From a virus, in IMG/VR virus record IMGVR_UViG_3300043463_000045, positions 1-64,000 of that record: a DNA stretch of 64,000 bases, one strand, 5' to 3'. A program made the position numbers and the translations under genes. Shown here piece by piece: positions 55,408 to 64,000 of this stretch (positions are counted from its first letter, which is position 1; every line of letters begins with the position of its first letter). The notes beneath the pieces are model-generated. The model had not been told where the DNA came from. It made no database searches and was given only the letters and a program-made list of their open reading frames with translations.

Positions 55408-57501
55408 ATGAGCATTAACGCACAACCATTTTCACCTACATTTAAGCTGGTAGGGACACTAGAACAAGACCAAATACTAATATTTGATGCAAGTGAAAAT
55501 GCATTTGTAAACGCATACGGCTCTGGAACTGGAGCAAATACCACACCAGTTACAAACGTGACCGATGTTGGTATAGGCGTTGGCATCTCATATGGTGTTA
55601 CTGGAAACGATTTAGAACTAAAAACACTCATTGCGGGAAATAATATTTCTATCGTTGACAACGGTGACGCATTAGTAATCTCAAATACTTTTGAAAATGA
55701 AATTCAGACTGCTACAAATCTTGGCAACGGAACTCCGATATTTGCACAGTTGAATGGAAACGATGACTTTGAGTTCAAAAGTCTTGCAGTCGGAAACGGA
55801 CTATCCATTTCGGACAACGGGTCTACCATAACGGTATCTATTTCTGGAACTGTAGGACAAGGAACATACCTAGAGATAGATAACAATCTATCCGATCTGG
55901 CAAACATAGCAGCGGCAAGACAAGAACTTGACGTATACTCAAAATCCGAGACACAAGCAAAGTTCATTAGAACAGATGGCCATAGCGTCCCAGACCAAAA
56001 TAACATGTGGGATATTGGTTCTCCACTAAGAAGATTCAATGATATTTACGCTGAAACTCTACAGGGAACTGCGGTTCTTTCTGACAACCTAACTATTTCT
56101 GGAAATGTTGGTGATCTTTTAGCATATGATGGCAGCAAGTGGATAGCAGCGGCACCGTCAGGTGGTGGTGGTTCTGGGACTGTTCAGCTATTGTCTATTG
56201 ATGGCACAACACTAACTATTTCTGGCGGAAACTCTGTTAATCTTGACTTGGTTGAAGCAGACCTTGAAGGTTTGACCATTGAAGAAATCGGCCATAATAT
56301 CATTCTTGATTCTGGATGGACATTTGTTCCACAAGACAACGGCACACAATCACTTGGTTCTCCAACTAATCGTTGGTCAGAAGTATATCTATCAAATGCA
56401 TCTGTTCACATTGACAATAACACACTGTCATCTAATGGCACAGAGCTACTATGGAATGGCGAACCAATCACAGGCTTCCCCGGCCTTACCGCTGACAGTG
56501 AAACTCAAACAGTTACACTAAACGAGGGATGGAGTTTTGTTCCAGCGACCAACATACAGCAAGACCTTGGTTCTCCTACGAATCGTTTCAGAGACTTGTA
56601 TCTATCTGGTAACACTATTGATATTGGCGAAAACACCCTAAGTATTGACCCAGAAGGCGACCTAGTTTATAACGGCGTTGAGATTTTTATTGGTAAAGAA
56701 TATACCAATCTAATCAATACTCCATCCACACTAAGTTCATTTGATAACGACATTGGTTATATCACTATTGCAGAAGCAGTGCAACAAATACAAAGTGACT
56801 TGGCAAACTTAGAAGTATCATACGATACACTAAGTAACGTTCCAGACCTAACACAATTTGCAACCGTCTCTTACGTAAACACTACTCTTCAAAATGATTA
56901 CGCTACCATATCATATGTTGACAATGCACTGGCAAACGTGGTTGGTTTGGCACCAGAAACACTTGACACCCTAAGTGAACTTGCCACAGCAATCAATAAT
57001 GACCCAGAGTATTTTACAAGTGTTTCATCTCAGATTGATGCTAAAGCAAACTCTGCCGATTTATCAACAATTGCAACCACTGGCTCATACAACGATCTAT
57101 TGGATAAGCCAATCGCAACCGCAGTTGAATATGCAAAGATAAACTATGCAACTGATGGTTCTGTAATAAGTGTTTCAAACCTAACAGGCGGGATTACTGC
57201 AAACGTAGTATCAACAGCGGGTGGTATTATTGAATTTACTTTCCCAGATTATAGCTTACCACCAGCAAACACAATGATATACGGATATGCTTATGCGACA
57301 AATGAGTATGTTATTACTCCTATCACAGCCGACATGACCACTAGAAAAATATCAGGTGGTGGAGTTGCTGGCGCTCCAACTGCTTTTGGAAACTTTGGAA
57401 CTGCCAAGATGACATTGAAGTTAGCAGAAGTTGATACTGGCGCATCCCGACAGTTTGGCACCACTACCCACGCTTGGGTCTTATTCACATTACTAGCATA
57501 A
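55408..57501 (+). CDS. tail fibre-like structural protein
   Basis: 697 residues. Three related repeats contain SP-RFNDIYAETL, SPTNRWSEVYLSN and SPTNRFRDLYLSG near residues 205, 315 and 390, each followed by a beta strand with NTLS. Gly/Asn/Ser-rich beta sequence with LSNLA..AAR near 165. Repeats of this kind occur in phage fibres that bind host surface. Confidence 0.75.
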   Translation: MSINAQPFSPTFKLVGTLEQDQILIFDASENAFVNAYGSGTGANTTPVTNVTDVGIGVGISYGVTGNDLELKTLIAGNNISIVDNGDALVISNTFENEIQTATNLGNGTPIFAQLNGNDDFEFKSLAVGNGLSISDNGSTITVSISGTVGQGTYLEIDNNLSDLANIAAARQELDVYSKSETQAKFIRTDGHSVPDQNNMWDIGSPLRRFNDIYAETLQGTAVLSDNLTISGNVGDLLAYDGSKWIAAAPSGGGGSGTVQLLSIDGTTLTISGGNSVNLDLVEADLEGLTIEEIGHNIILDSGWTFVPQDNGTQSLGSPTNRWSEVYLSNASVHIDNNTLSSNGTELLWNGEPITGFPGLTADSETQTVTLNEGWSFVPATNIQQDLGSPTNRFRDLYLSGNTIDIGENTLSIDPEGDLVYNGVEIFIGKEYTNLINTPSTLSSFDNDIGYITIAEAVQQIQSDLANLEVSYDTLSNVPDLTQFATVSYVNTTLQNDYATISYVDNALANVVGLAPETLDTLSELATAINNDPEYFTSVSSQIDAKANSADLSTIATTGSYNDLLDKPIATAVEYAKINYATDGSVISVSNLTGGITANVVSTAGGIIEFTFPDYSLPPANTMIYGYAYATNEYVITPITADMTTRKISGGGVAGAPTAFGNFGTAKMTLKLAEVDTGASRQFGTTTHAWVLFTLLA

Positions 57502-57511
57502 GGATAAAAAG

Positions 57512-59509
57512 ATGACAATGAAAACAAGTGCAATTGATTTGAACGTTCCAGCGAAGGTGTTGCCCGCAACTGTTACCAACATGACAATGAAAGAATACTG
57601 GATATACGATGATGGTATGGGTGATAAATGGTGGGGCGGCGGTGCAAATCCAAAGCCATATCGTTGGGAACTTACCTTGACACTAACCCCAATATCACAT
57701 GGTTCTCACCTTACTAGAACTCCGTTCAAATATGATGGATTTGATGTATTGGTCGGGGACTTTATTGCTGGTGCAACGGATGGCAAAGCACTACAAATTA
57801 TAAGCATCACAGAAAAAACATCAACATCGGTGGTTTGTGTGGTTGAAGACGTTCTACGATATAATACTTTCAGAAACGCATCTGGTATCGGTATATTCAC
57901 CGTTCCTGGTCAAGCAGTGATTTTTGAACTGAATGAATTTGGCGACCCAATGATTGACCCACTGCCACTTGGTATTGTTTCAAGCGATTTCTATGCAAAC
58001 GTAAACTCACGTTTTAAATATCTAAACCCACGTGCTCACTTTGTTCTTGAAAAAGAAAATCACAATTTTGAAGTTGGTGATGTTATCGGCATGTCAGACG
58101 AAGGTGATTATGAAGTTTCGTCCAGTTCAAATCTTGACAAACTAATCGGAACCATTACACATATCGGTCCTGGCCCAAACAAGTTTATGATACGTCCAAT
58201 GAATGGCACTATTGACTTCTCTCCATCATTACCAGGAAATGCTGGTGATTTTGTTTATGCATCAATTGATGGTTCTGGTGACCTTACTACAAACCCTACT
58301 GGGGCGGCGGTGTTTCTCAATATAAAAAATGCAGTTCCAAGCACAGTTCGTGGTTCAGTGTTGAATGCTACTACGACTTCTGGAAATAAAATTAATTTGA
58401 ATGGAACAGAAATAACATTCACTGGCCCTTCTATTTCAAGTGCGGTCAATAATATAAATGCATATACATCAGAACACAAAGTAACTGCAAGTAATGCCAC
58501 TGCACTGACAGAAGCAGTGTCCGACATATCATCCGCAATTTACGGATTGGTTGGTGGATACCCTCCATTCTCTGCATCTATAAATGGTGTAACTGTTAAC
58601 TTTACTACCACAACGGCTGGTCAATCTGAATATTCACAAACTGTTGCGATTGCAGAAGACATGGTTGCTGATATTATTGCAGCAAATATTCCAAACATTT
58701 CAGCAAGAGCATCAGGGGGCAAACTATATATCACAGAAACACAGGGGGGTTCGATCACTATAGTAGACCTAACAAATGACACAAATAACCATCCATTTGC
58801 TGGCACGAGTTCTATATCTGGATTAGCAACTTATTATGATGCATCAACCGCAAAATCATTACTTCTAACAAGAGCAGACGGTGGTGAAATAATTGTAAGC
58901 AATGTTACTGGAACTCCTTGTGAAGATTTTGGTATTGTTTCTGGACATAATGGTTCGTATCCAATCGGAATGGACATTGAACAGGGTATTCGCAAAGCTG
59001 GCATTACAGTCGTGGCCGACCTTGTAGCAAGAGATGCATTGTATAATGTTCTTGTTGGCGACCAAGCATATGTATTAGATGCAGGACAAGGTGAATGGGG
59101 TCTTTACATTTGGAATGGCTCGGCATGGGTTGTGGTAGCAACACAAGATAGTGCGGCAACAGATGCAAATAGTTTACACCATATTTATGTAATGCCATCA
59201 CAGGTTGAAGGCAACATTGAAGTTATTGAAATGGGCCGTATTAGTCCGCACTCTCGTGTTGTCAGTGTGTTGGTTGAAGTTATTACCCCATTTACTGGCT
59301 ATTCTGACGTTCCTACGCTAAATATTGGTGTAGATGGAAATATTTCTGAACTAGTCAGTGATGCTCTGATTGACCTTGAAAATGTTGGTTCGTATAACTT
59401 GACTCCAGATTTCCATTACGAAGGCGAAGAAGAAGTAAACATTATTGCCACATTGGCACATAATGGCTCAACAAATGGCGAAATAAAAATAACAGTAACT
59501 TATGTATAA
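57512..59509 (+). CDS. virion structural protein
   Basis: 665 residues, long beta-rich protein with an N-terminal part (YWIYDDGMGDKWWGGG) and a middle domain with NLNGTEITFTGPSISSAVNNIN, a unit seen in structural proteins of marine T4-like phages as I recall. Probably baseplate or fibre associated. Confidence 0.68.
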   Translation: MTMKTSAIDLNVPAKVLPATVTNMTMKEYWIYDDGMGDKWWGGGANPKPYRWELTLTLTPISHGSHLTRTPFKYDGFDVLVGDFIAGATDGKALQIISITEKTSTSVVCVVEDVLRYNTFRNASGIGIFTVPGQAVIFELNEFGDPMIDPLPLGIVSSDFYANVNSRFKYLNPRAHFVLEKENHNFEVGDVIGMSDEGDYEVSSSSNLDKLIGTITHIGPGPNKFMIRPMNGTIDFSPSLPGNAGDFVYASIDGSGDLTTNPTGAAVFLNIKNAVPSTVRGSVLNATTTSGNKINLNGTEITFTGPSISSAVNNINAYTSEHKVTASNATALTEAVSDISSAIYGLVGGYPPFSASINGVTVNFTTTTAGQSEYSQTVAIAEDMVADIIAANIPNISARASGGKLYITETQGGSITIVDLTNDTNNHPFAGTSSISGLATYYDASTAKSLLLTRADGGEIIVSNVTGTPCEDFGIVSGHNGSYPIGMDIEQGIRKAGITVVADLVARDALYNVLVGDQAYVLDAGQGEWGLYIWNGSAWVVVATQDSAATDANSLHHIYVMPSQVEGNIEVIEMGRISPHSRVVSVLVEVITPFTGYSDVPTLNIGVDGNISELVSDALIDLENVGSYNLTPDFHYEGEEEVNIIATLAHNGSTNGEIKITVTYV

Positions 59510-59538
59510 TATCGGAATATTATATTTTTTGAGCGTTT

Positions 59539-59546
59539 AATAAATA
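59539..59546 (+). promoter_or_regulatory. late promoter box
   Basis: AATAAATA; first base off consensus. A short leader and terminator lie between it and the large fibre gene. Confidence 0.55.
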
Positions 59547-59601
59547 CATATGTAAGGAGAGGAGACGATCTTTACATACTCTGACGAGTTTATCCCAGAG
59601 T

Positions 59602-59637
59602 AAAAAAGGGAAATCTGGTATTCAGATTTCCTTTTTT
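59602..59637 (+). terminator. rho-independent terminator
   Basis: AAAAAAGGGAAATCTG-GTATT-CAGATTTCC then T's. It stands between the late box and the large fibre gene, so it may attenuate or separate transcription. Confidence 0.9.
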
Positions 59638-59668
59638 CATCCATTATAGCTTTTAAGGAGACATAATA

Positions 59669-62600
59669 ATGGCTAATATTAAGAATTTCGGTCTATCAGG
59701 TATTTCCGCTGACGTTCAGTTTGGTAAGGCTGGTGGCCGTGTTGTTTATGATGCTGGTAACTCAGTATTCAAAGTAACACAGGCTGACGGTTCAACACTA
59801 GACAACATCCGCGTTGCTACCACCCCACTAAATGCTAACGATGCTGCATCAAAAGCATATGTTGACTCAAAGTCATCATCTGACGCAGCAGCAGTTCAAG
59901 CAGAACTAGACGCAACTCAGGTTGGCGCTGGTCTAGGCACAGACGGCGGCTACACCGCTAATGGCACTGCAAACTACATCTCAGCAGCAGTATCACTAAA
60001 AGATGCCGACAACAAGCTAGATGCAGCACTAAAAGTAGAAGAACTAGCACGTATTGCTGGCGATTCTGATCTACAAGACGCAATTGATGCAGAAGAAGCA
60101 CGTGCTCTAGCAGCAGAAGGTGTCCTACAGGGCAACATCGATTCAGAAGCAGCAACACGTCTAGCAGCAGATGGCGTTCTACAGGACAACATCGACTCAG
60201 AAGCAACCACTCGTTTCAACAACGATGCAACTCTACAGTCAAACATCGACTCAGAAGAATCAGCACGTATTGCAGCAGATGGCGTTCTACAGGACAACAT
60301 CGACTCAGAAGCAGCAACACGTCTAGCAGCAGACAATGCACTAGATGCACGTCTAGACATTATTGAAGGTGGCGCAGAAGTAGCGGGTTCAATTGCAAAA
60401 GCACTAGCAGATGCAAACACCTATACTGACGGTGAAATCTCAACACTAGATTCAACACTACGTTCATACATTGATACATCAGTTCAAGCTAAAGACAACA
60501 CTGATGAAATCACCGAAGGAACAACCAACCTATTCTTCACACAGGCTCGTGCTCGTGCATCAATCTCTGTGACTGATAATGGTGGTGATGGTGCTCTATC
60601 ATACAACTCAACAACTGGCGTAATCACTTACACAGGTCCATCAGCAGCAGAAGTTCGTGCTCACTTCACAGGTGGCAAGGGCGTTTCAATAACCAACGGC
60701 GAAGTTGCACTAGACTTCACTGAGTTCTCAACAACAGACGTTGTAGAAGGTACAAACCTATACTGGACAGTTGCACGTGGCGAATCAATGTTCGATACAC
60801 GTCTAGCAACAAAGTCAACTACTGACCTAGCAGAAGGCACAAACCTATACTACACAGATGCACGTGTTGACGCATATGTTTCAGGTGGCGATCTATCAGC
60901 AATCGAAACAGTTGGTGATGCAGTAATTGGCGGAAACCTATCAGTTGGTGGCGTTCTAACCGTTTCAGGCAACGGAACTTCAACCTTCACTGGTAACGTT
61001 TCAATCGACGGCACAATCAACGTTGCTGGCGATGCTACATTCCTAGCAAACATCTCAGGCGACACCATGACAATGACTGGCGACCTAAGTGTAACTGGTA
61101 ATACAGTTCTATCACAGCTAGTAACTGTAGAATCAGACGCAACAAAGGCAGCGGGTTCAAACATTGTAAACGTATTTGAAGTTGTATCATCAGACGCACA
61201 GAAGCTATTTGAAGTTCGTCAAAATGGTGACGCAGTTGTTGGTGGCTCACTAACAGTTAACGGCGACTCAGCATCACTAGCTGGTAACCTATCAACCACT
61301 GGTAACGCAACTGTTTCAGGCGACCTATCAGTTGGTGGTTCACTAACTGTTGCTGGCGATGCAACATTCTCAGCAAACATCAACGGCAACAACATGTCAC
61401 TATCAGGCAACCTAATCGTAGGTGATGCGGATACAGACTATGTTGAGTTCAATGCTGACGTAGCATCAGACTTCATTCCAGACGTTACAGGCACATACGA
61501 TCTAGGTACTGCTGCTAAATCTTGGAACAATGTTTACGCAGCAAACGTAACCGCAGACACCGTTACTGTTGGAACTCTAAACCTAACTTCAGGCATCACA
61601 GGTCTAACACTAGACGGTCTAGATGATGTTGAAATCACAAGTGTGGCTACAAACCAAATCATCGCGTGGGATGGCACAAAGTGGGTAAACATTGATAACG
61701 TAAACGTCAATGGTTCTCTAACCGTTGCTGGCGATATCAACGCAGAAGCAAACATCATTCTAAACTCAGACGTAACTGGCGCACCAACCGAAAACGCAAT
61801 CATCCGCGTTGAACGTGGCACATCAGCAGACGTTGAAATCAAGTGGAATGAAACAACTGATCAGTGGGAAGTAACAAATGATGGCACAAACTACACTGCG
61901 CTATCAATCACCGCTGGAACAGGCGTTGCAGTTTCTTCAACTGGTGTTGTTTCTATCGGTCAAGCAGTTGAAACAACCTCAGACGTAACATTCAACGATG
62001 TTACTGTATCTGGTGTTCTAAACTCCGACGACATTACAGCAAACACAGTTACTATCACTGGTAACCTAGTTGTCAACGGAACAACCACAACTGTAAACAC
62101 TGAGACTATCGCTCTAGCAGACAACACAATCGTTCTAAACTCAAACGCAACTGGTGCAGCATCACAAAATGCTGGTATCGAGGTTGAGCGCGGTTCAGAC
62201 GCAAACGTGTCTCTACTATGGGATGAATCAGCAGATCGTTGGACTGTTGGCACTGATACATTCGTTGCTGGCGCATTTATCGGTAACCTAACTGGTAACG
62301 TAACTGGTAACCTAACTGGTGACGTAACTGGAACAGTTTCAGACATCTCAAACCACACAACTGATGCACTAGCAGAAGGTTCAACCAACCTATACTACAC
62401 AGACGGTCGTGTAGCTGCTTACCTAACAACCAACGCATACGCAACAGAAGCATACACAGATGCAGCAGTTGCAGACAAGAACTCATTCGTAGTTCGTAAA
62501 GCAGTTGGAACATCAGAAGCAATCGGCACAATCGTAAACGTTGCAGGACACACCTACTACGTTTCACGCATTACAGTAAAAGTTACATCAGCATATGACG

Positions 62601-62788
62601 CAACAGTGTCAATTTCTGATGGCACCAATACTCTAATGACAGCAGCAGAAATTGAAGAAGATGTAGTTGGCACATACGTTGCAGAACTACCATTCGCAAC
62701 AGCAACCGCTGGTGGTGCGACAATCTCTCTAGTTTCAGCAGCAACAGCAGGCGCAGCAACAGTTACAGTTGAATACGTTCAGCTATAA
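59669..62788 (+). CDS. large fibre protein
   Basis: 1039 residues. Residues 85-215 hold repeats of about 22 residues (AATRLAADGVLQDNIDSE type) likely to form a trimeric coiled coil. Then units with TEGTTNLFFTQARARA, AEGTNLYYTDARV and AEGSTNLYYTDGRV, and a shaft of GNLSV-GG-LTV repeats. Leu is coded almost only by CTA and Ser mostly by TCA, unlike neighbouring genes, which suggests selection for very high expression or recent transfer. Receptor binding is inferred. Confidence 0.85.
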   Translation: MANIKNFGLSGISADVQFGKAGGRVVYDAGNSVFKVTQADGSTLDNIRVATTPLNANDAASKAYVDSKSSSDAAAVQAELDATQVGAGLGTDGGYTANGTANYISAAVSLKDADNKLDAALKVEELARIAGDSDLQDAIDAEEARALAAEGVLQGNIDSEAATRLAADGVLQDNIDSEATTRFNNDATLQSNIDSEESARIAADGVLQDNIDSEAATRLAADNALDARLDIIEGGAEVAGSIAKALADANTYTDGEISTLDSTLRSYIDTSVQAKDNTDEITEGTTNLFFTQARARASISVTDNGGDGALSYNSTTGVITYTGPSAAEVRAHFTGGKGVSITNGEVALDFTEFSTTDVVEGTNLYWTVARGESMFDTRLATKSTTDLAEGTNLYYTDARVDAYVSGGDLSAIETVGDAVIGGNLSVGGVLTVSGNGTSTFTGNVSIDGTINVAGDATFLANISGDTMTMTGDLSVTGNTVLSQLVTVESDATKAAGSNIVNVFEVVSSDAQKLFEVRQNGDAVVGGSLTVNGDSASLAGNLSTTGNATVSGDLSVGGSLTVAGDATFSANINGNNMSLSGNLIVGDADTDYVEFNADVASDFIPDVTGTYDLGTAAKSWNNVYAANVTADTVTVGTLNLTSGITGLTLDGLDDVEITSVATNQIIAWDGTKWVNIDNVNVNGSLTVAGDINAEANIILNSDVTGAPTENAIIRVERGTSADVEIKWNETTDQWEVTNDGTNYTALSITAGTGVAVSSTGVVSIGQAVETTSDVTFNDVTVSGVLNSDDITANTVTITGNLVVNGTTTTVNTETIALADNTIVLNSNATGAASQNAGIEVERGSDANVSLLWDESADRWTVGTDTFVAGAFIGNLTGNVTGNLTGDVTGTVSDISNHTTDALAEGSTNLYYTDGRVAAYLTTNAYATEAYTDAAVADKNSFVVRKAVGTSEAIGTIVNVAGHTYYVSRITVKVTSAYDATVSISDGTNTLMTAAEIEEDVVGTYVAELPFATATAGGATISLVSAATAGAATVTVEYVQL

Positions 62789-62811
62789 TAGTCGCTAAGT
62801 TTGACTAATAC

Positions 62812-62845
62812 GGGAGGGGGGCCGAAAGGCTCCCCTTTCTTTTTA
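62812..62845 (+). terminator. rho-independent terminator
   Basis: GGGGGGCC-GAAA-GGCTCCCC then TTTCTTTTT; ends the fibre gene. Confidence 0.88.
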
Positions 62846-62853
62846 GATAAATA
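62846..62853 (+). promoter_or_regulatory. late promoter box
   Basis: GATAAATA directly after the terminator, 27 bases before the next start. Confidence 0.72.
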
Positions 62854-62880
62854 CATTCAGAGAGATTGAAGGAGACGCAC

Positions 62881-63204
62881 ATGAAATGGTCTAAAATGGC
62901 TATGGTTATTTGGTTGGCACCAGAATATTTTGACAAGTGGAGAGTATTCCCAAGAATATTTCTATCAGTTTACATCTACTTGTTATACAGTGTGGTTCAG
63001 TGGTTTATGTTGCTACCTGACCCAAACACGCAGCAAGCAGGGTTGGTTTCTGTATTAGTTGGTGTTGGGGCAGCTTGGTTCGGACTGTATATCAGTGGAA
63101 CTCCAACTCAACACACTACTGCAATGCCGACATTTGAAAATATATCTATGACTACGACTGCCACAGGAAGTAGTTCAACAGTAAGCGACACAAGAAATAA
63201 CTAA
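62881..63204 (+). CDS. two-segment membrane protein, holin candidate
   Basis: 107 residues from ATG 62881 behind GAAGGAGACG. Membrane segments near 24-42 and 55-74 (VSVLVGVGAAWFGLYIS), Thr/Ser-rich tail. Late control and topology fit a holin or another lysis or virion membrane protein; related sequences occur in marine T4-like phages as I recall. Confidence 0.6.
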   Translation: MKWSKMAMVIWLAPEYFDKWRVFPRIFLSVYIYLLYSVVQWFMLLPDPNTQQAGLVSVLVGVGAAWFGLYISGTPTQHTTAMPTFENISMTTTATGSSSTVSDTRNN

Positions 63205-63212
63205 GGAATAAT

Positions 63213-63671
63213 ATGGCGACGACATTCAAACATTACTTACGAGTTATACTTGATGAACCCCTTGACAAACACGATGTCAGAGGGTTGATTGGAATATTCA
63301 AGCAATCGTTGCCAAATATCTTTTCTCCTACAAAAGAAGGCACTGCGGTTATATACCGTTCTCGCGAAGGAAAACATGTATATGACTTCAACTTTACTCG
63401 TAACGTGGATGAGGTAGAGGCAGAGGCAATACTTGATATATTGAATAACTGGACCGATGCCGATTACGAAATGGAAGTAACGACTACTGAACGGTTTGAT
63501 TTGCCAGACTGCGAAGGCGACCAAGACTTGGATATGATAAAGCATAACCGATGGATACAGAAACAGGTTGATGATGGTTGGAGGTATGGGTTGGTGTTCA
63601 ACGAAAATCTAAAGACTGACCCGAAACTTCGTCCATATCACGATCTCACACCAAAGCAGAAAAACTCTTGA
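63213..63671 (+). CDS. hypothetical protein
   Basis: 152 residues; alpha/beta, acidic. Stop within the next -35 region. No family recognised. Confidence 0.72.
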   Translation: MATTFKHYLRVILDEPLDKHDVRGLIGIFKQSLPNIFSPTKEGTAVIYRSREGKHVYDFNFTRNVDEVEAEAILDILNNWTDADYEMEVTTTERFDLPDCEGDQDLDMIKHNRWIQKQVDDGWRYGLVFNENLKTDPKLRPYHDLTPKQKNS

Positions 63672-63696
63672 CTCTGCAAAAAGAATCAAGTATTAT
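63668..63696 (+). promoter_or_regulatory. CGAATCA-family promoter variant
   Basis: TTGACT, AGAATCA near the spacer-box position (63682-63688), TATTAT, 17-base spacer. Confidence 0.7.
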
Positions 63697-63723
63697 ATAT
63701 GAAATACGTATTATAGGTAAGAA

Positions 63724-64000
63724 ATGTCAGGGACTAAAAAAACATACAACTTCGACTCAAAAAACTACTTTGAGTTCTTCAACATAGAAGAAAAGTTTGC
63801 GATTAGCGTGAGAAGCCTAACTGCACACTACAAAAAGGTAGTTGCATTGTTGTCTAATGACACATCATTTGTTGCAAGAGAACGGCTTTCGTTTGCTGGC
63901 AGAGCGTATCATACATTGCTCAATCCTATTGAACGTGCAAGATACCTCGTTCAGATGCATGGAGTTGATGCAGATTTCCACGATAGTATTCTACCACAAG
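63724..64000 (+). CDS. HscB-like co-chaperone, 5' part, without HPD
   Basis: 92 residues before the right edge. NYFEFFNIEEKFAISVRSLTAHY, AGRAYHTLLNPIERARYLVQMHGVD line up with the J domain of HscB (YF.LFGL...F.LD...L...Y; AY.TL.DPL.RA.YLL.L.G.D). Where HscB has HPD the phage has a different stretch (ALLSND), so it should not activate HscA. It may compete with host HscB in iron-sulfur cluster delivery (inference). Confidence 0.7.
   Translation, partial: MSGTKKTYNFDSKNYFEFFNIEEKFAISVRSLTAHYKKVVALLSNDTSFVARERLSFAGRAYHTLLNPIERARYLVQMHGVDADFHDSILPQ

Noticed and set aside
59974-60420. 148-codon minus-strand frame opposite the fibre repeats
   Set aside because: Produced by the repetitive coiled-coil coding sequence; low-complexity translation.

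Overview
The window is a stretch of a tailed-phage genome of the T4 superfamily. The T4 character rests on a gp44-type clamp loader (27339-28271), a GroES/gp31-like co-chaperonin (25859-26182), PhoH (48428-49180, minus strand), an Rnl1-type RNA ligase (46456-47583), T4-style late promoters (TATAAATA/GATAAATAC) in front of virion genes, and long marine-type fibre genes (55408-62788). The host is inferred, not shown: tRNA-His has no G-1/C73 pair (it has A73), and the tRNA operon leader carries TGCTCTTTGACA, an rRNA-operon boxA. Both fit an alphaproteobacterium. Marine origin is suggested by the fibre repeats.

Layout. 0-5.1 kb: end of a TilS gene, accessory enzymes (SGNH hydrolase, methyltransferase, ornithine-decarboxylase-type enzyme), a LamG-domain protein. 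5.1-14.4 kb: a tRNA region with 20 readable tRNAs (including those at 554 and 2695) and about a dozen non-canonical tRNA-like or CCA-ended RNA elements, with genes between them (sirtuin, sulfotransferase-like, L7/L12-like domain, cytosine methyltransferase, CmoA-like enzyme, phosphatase). 14.4-31.3 kb: mixed block with endolysin, radical SAM protein, MazG-like and deaminase-like nucleotide enzymes, clamp loader, 2OG oxygenase, and an exported polysaccharide lyase. 31.3-48.4 kb: a dense early-type region of many small genes, mostly unknown, many behind near-identical TTGACA-N7-CGAATCA-N3-TATACA promoters. Among them are a polynucleotide-kinase-like protein, a cyclic-phosphate receiver domain, HD enzymes, NMN adenylyltransferase/Nudix, nicotinamide phosphoribosyltransferase, HNH protein and RNA ligase. 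48.4-49.5 kb: the only minus-strand genes. 49.5-64 kb: late-type region with translation initiation factor IF-1, spanin-like pair, J-protein, ClpA, virion/fibre proteins, and the start of an HscB-like protein without HPD.

Theme. The genes point to takeover and repair of translation: tRNAs including an initiator-like one, two tRNA-modification enzymes (TilS, CmoA-like), IF-1, an L12-like domain, an RNA element resembling the 23S GTPase-associated centre, and RNA repair proteins. NAD salvage (NadV, NMNAT/Nudix) runs alongside an NAD-consuming sirtuin. Most novel to my reading are the promoter family with a fixed CGAATCA spacer box and the set of structured RNAs between the tRNAs. All functional statements are from sequence reading only; no searches were run.
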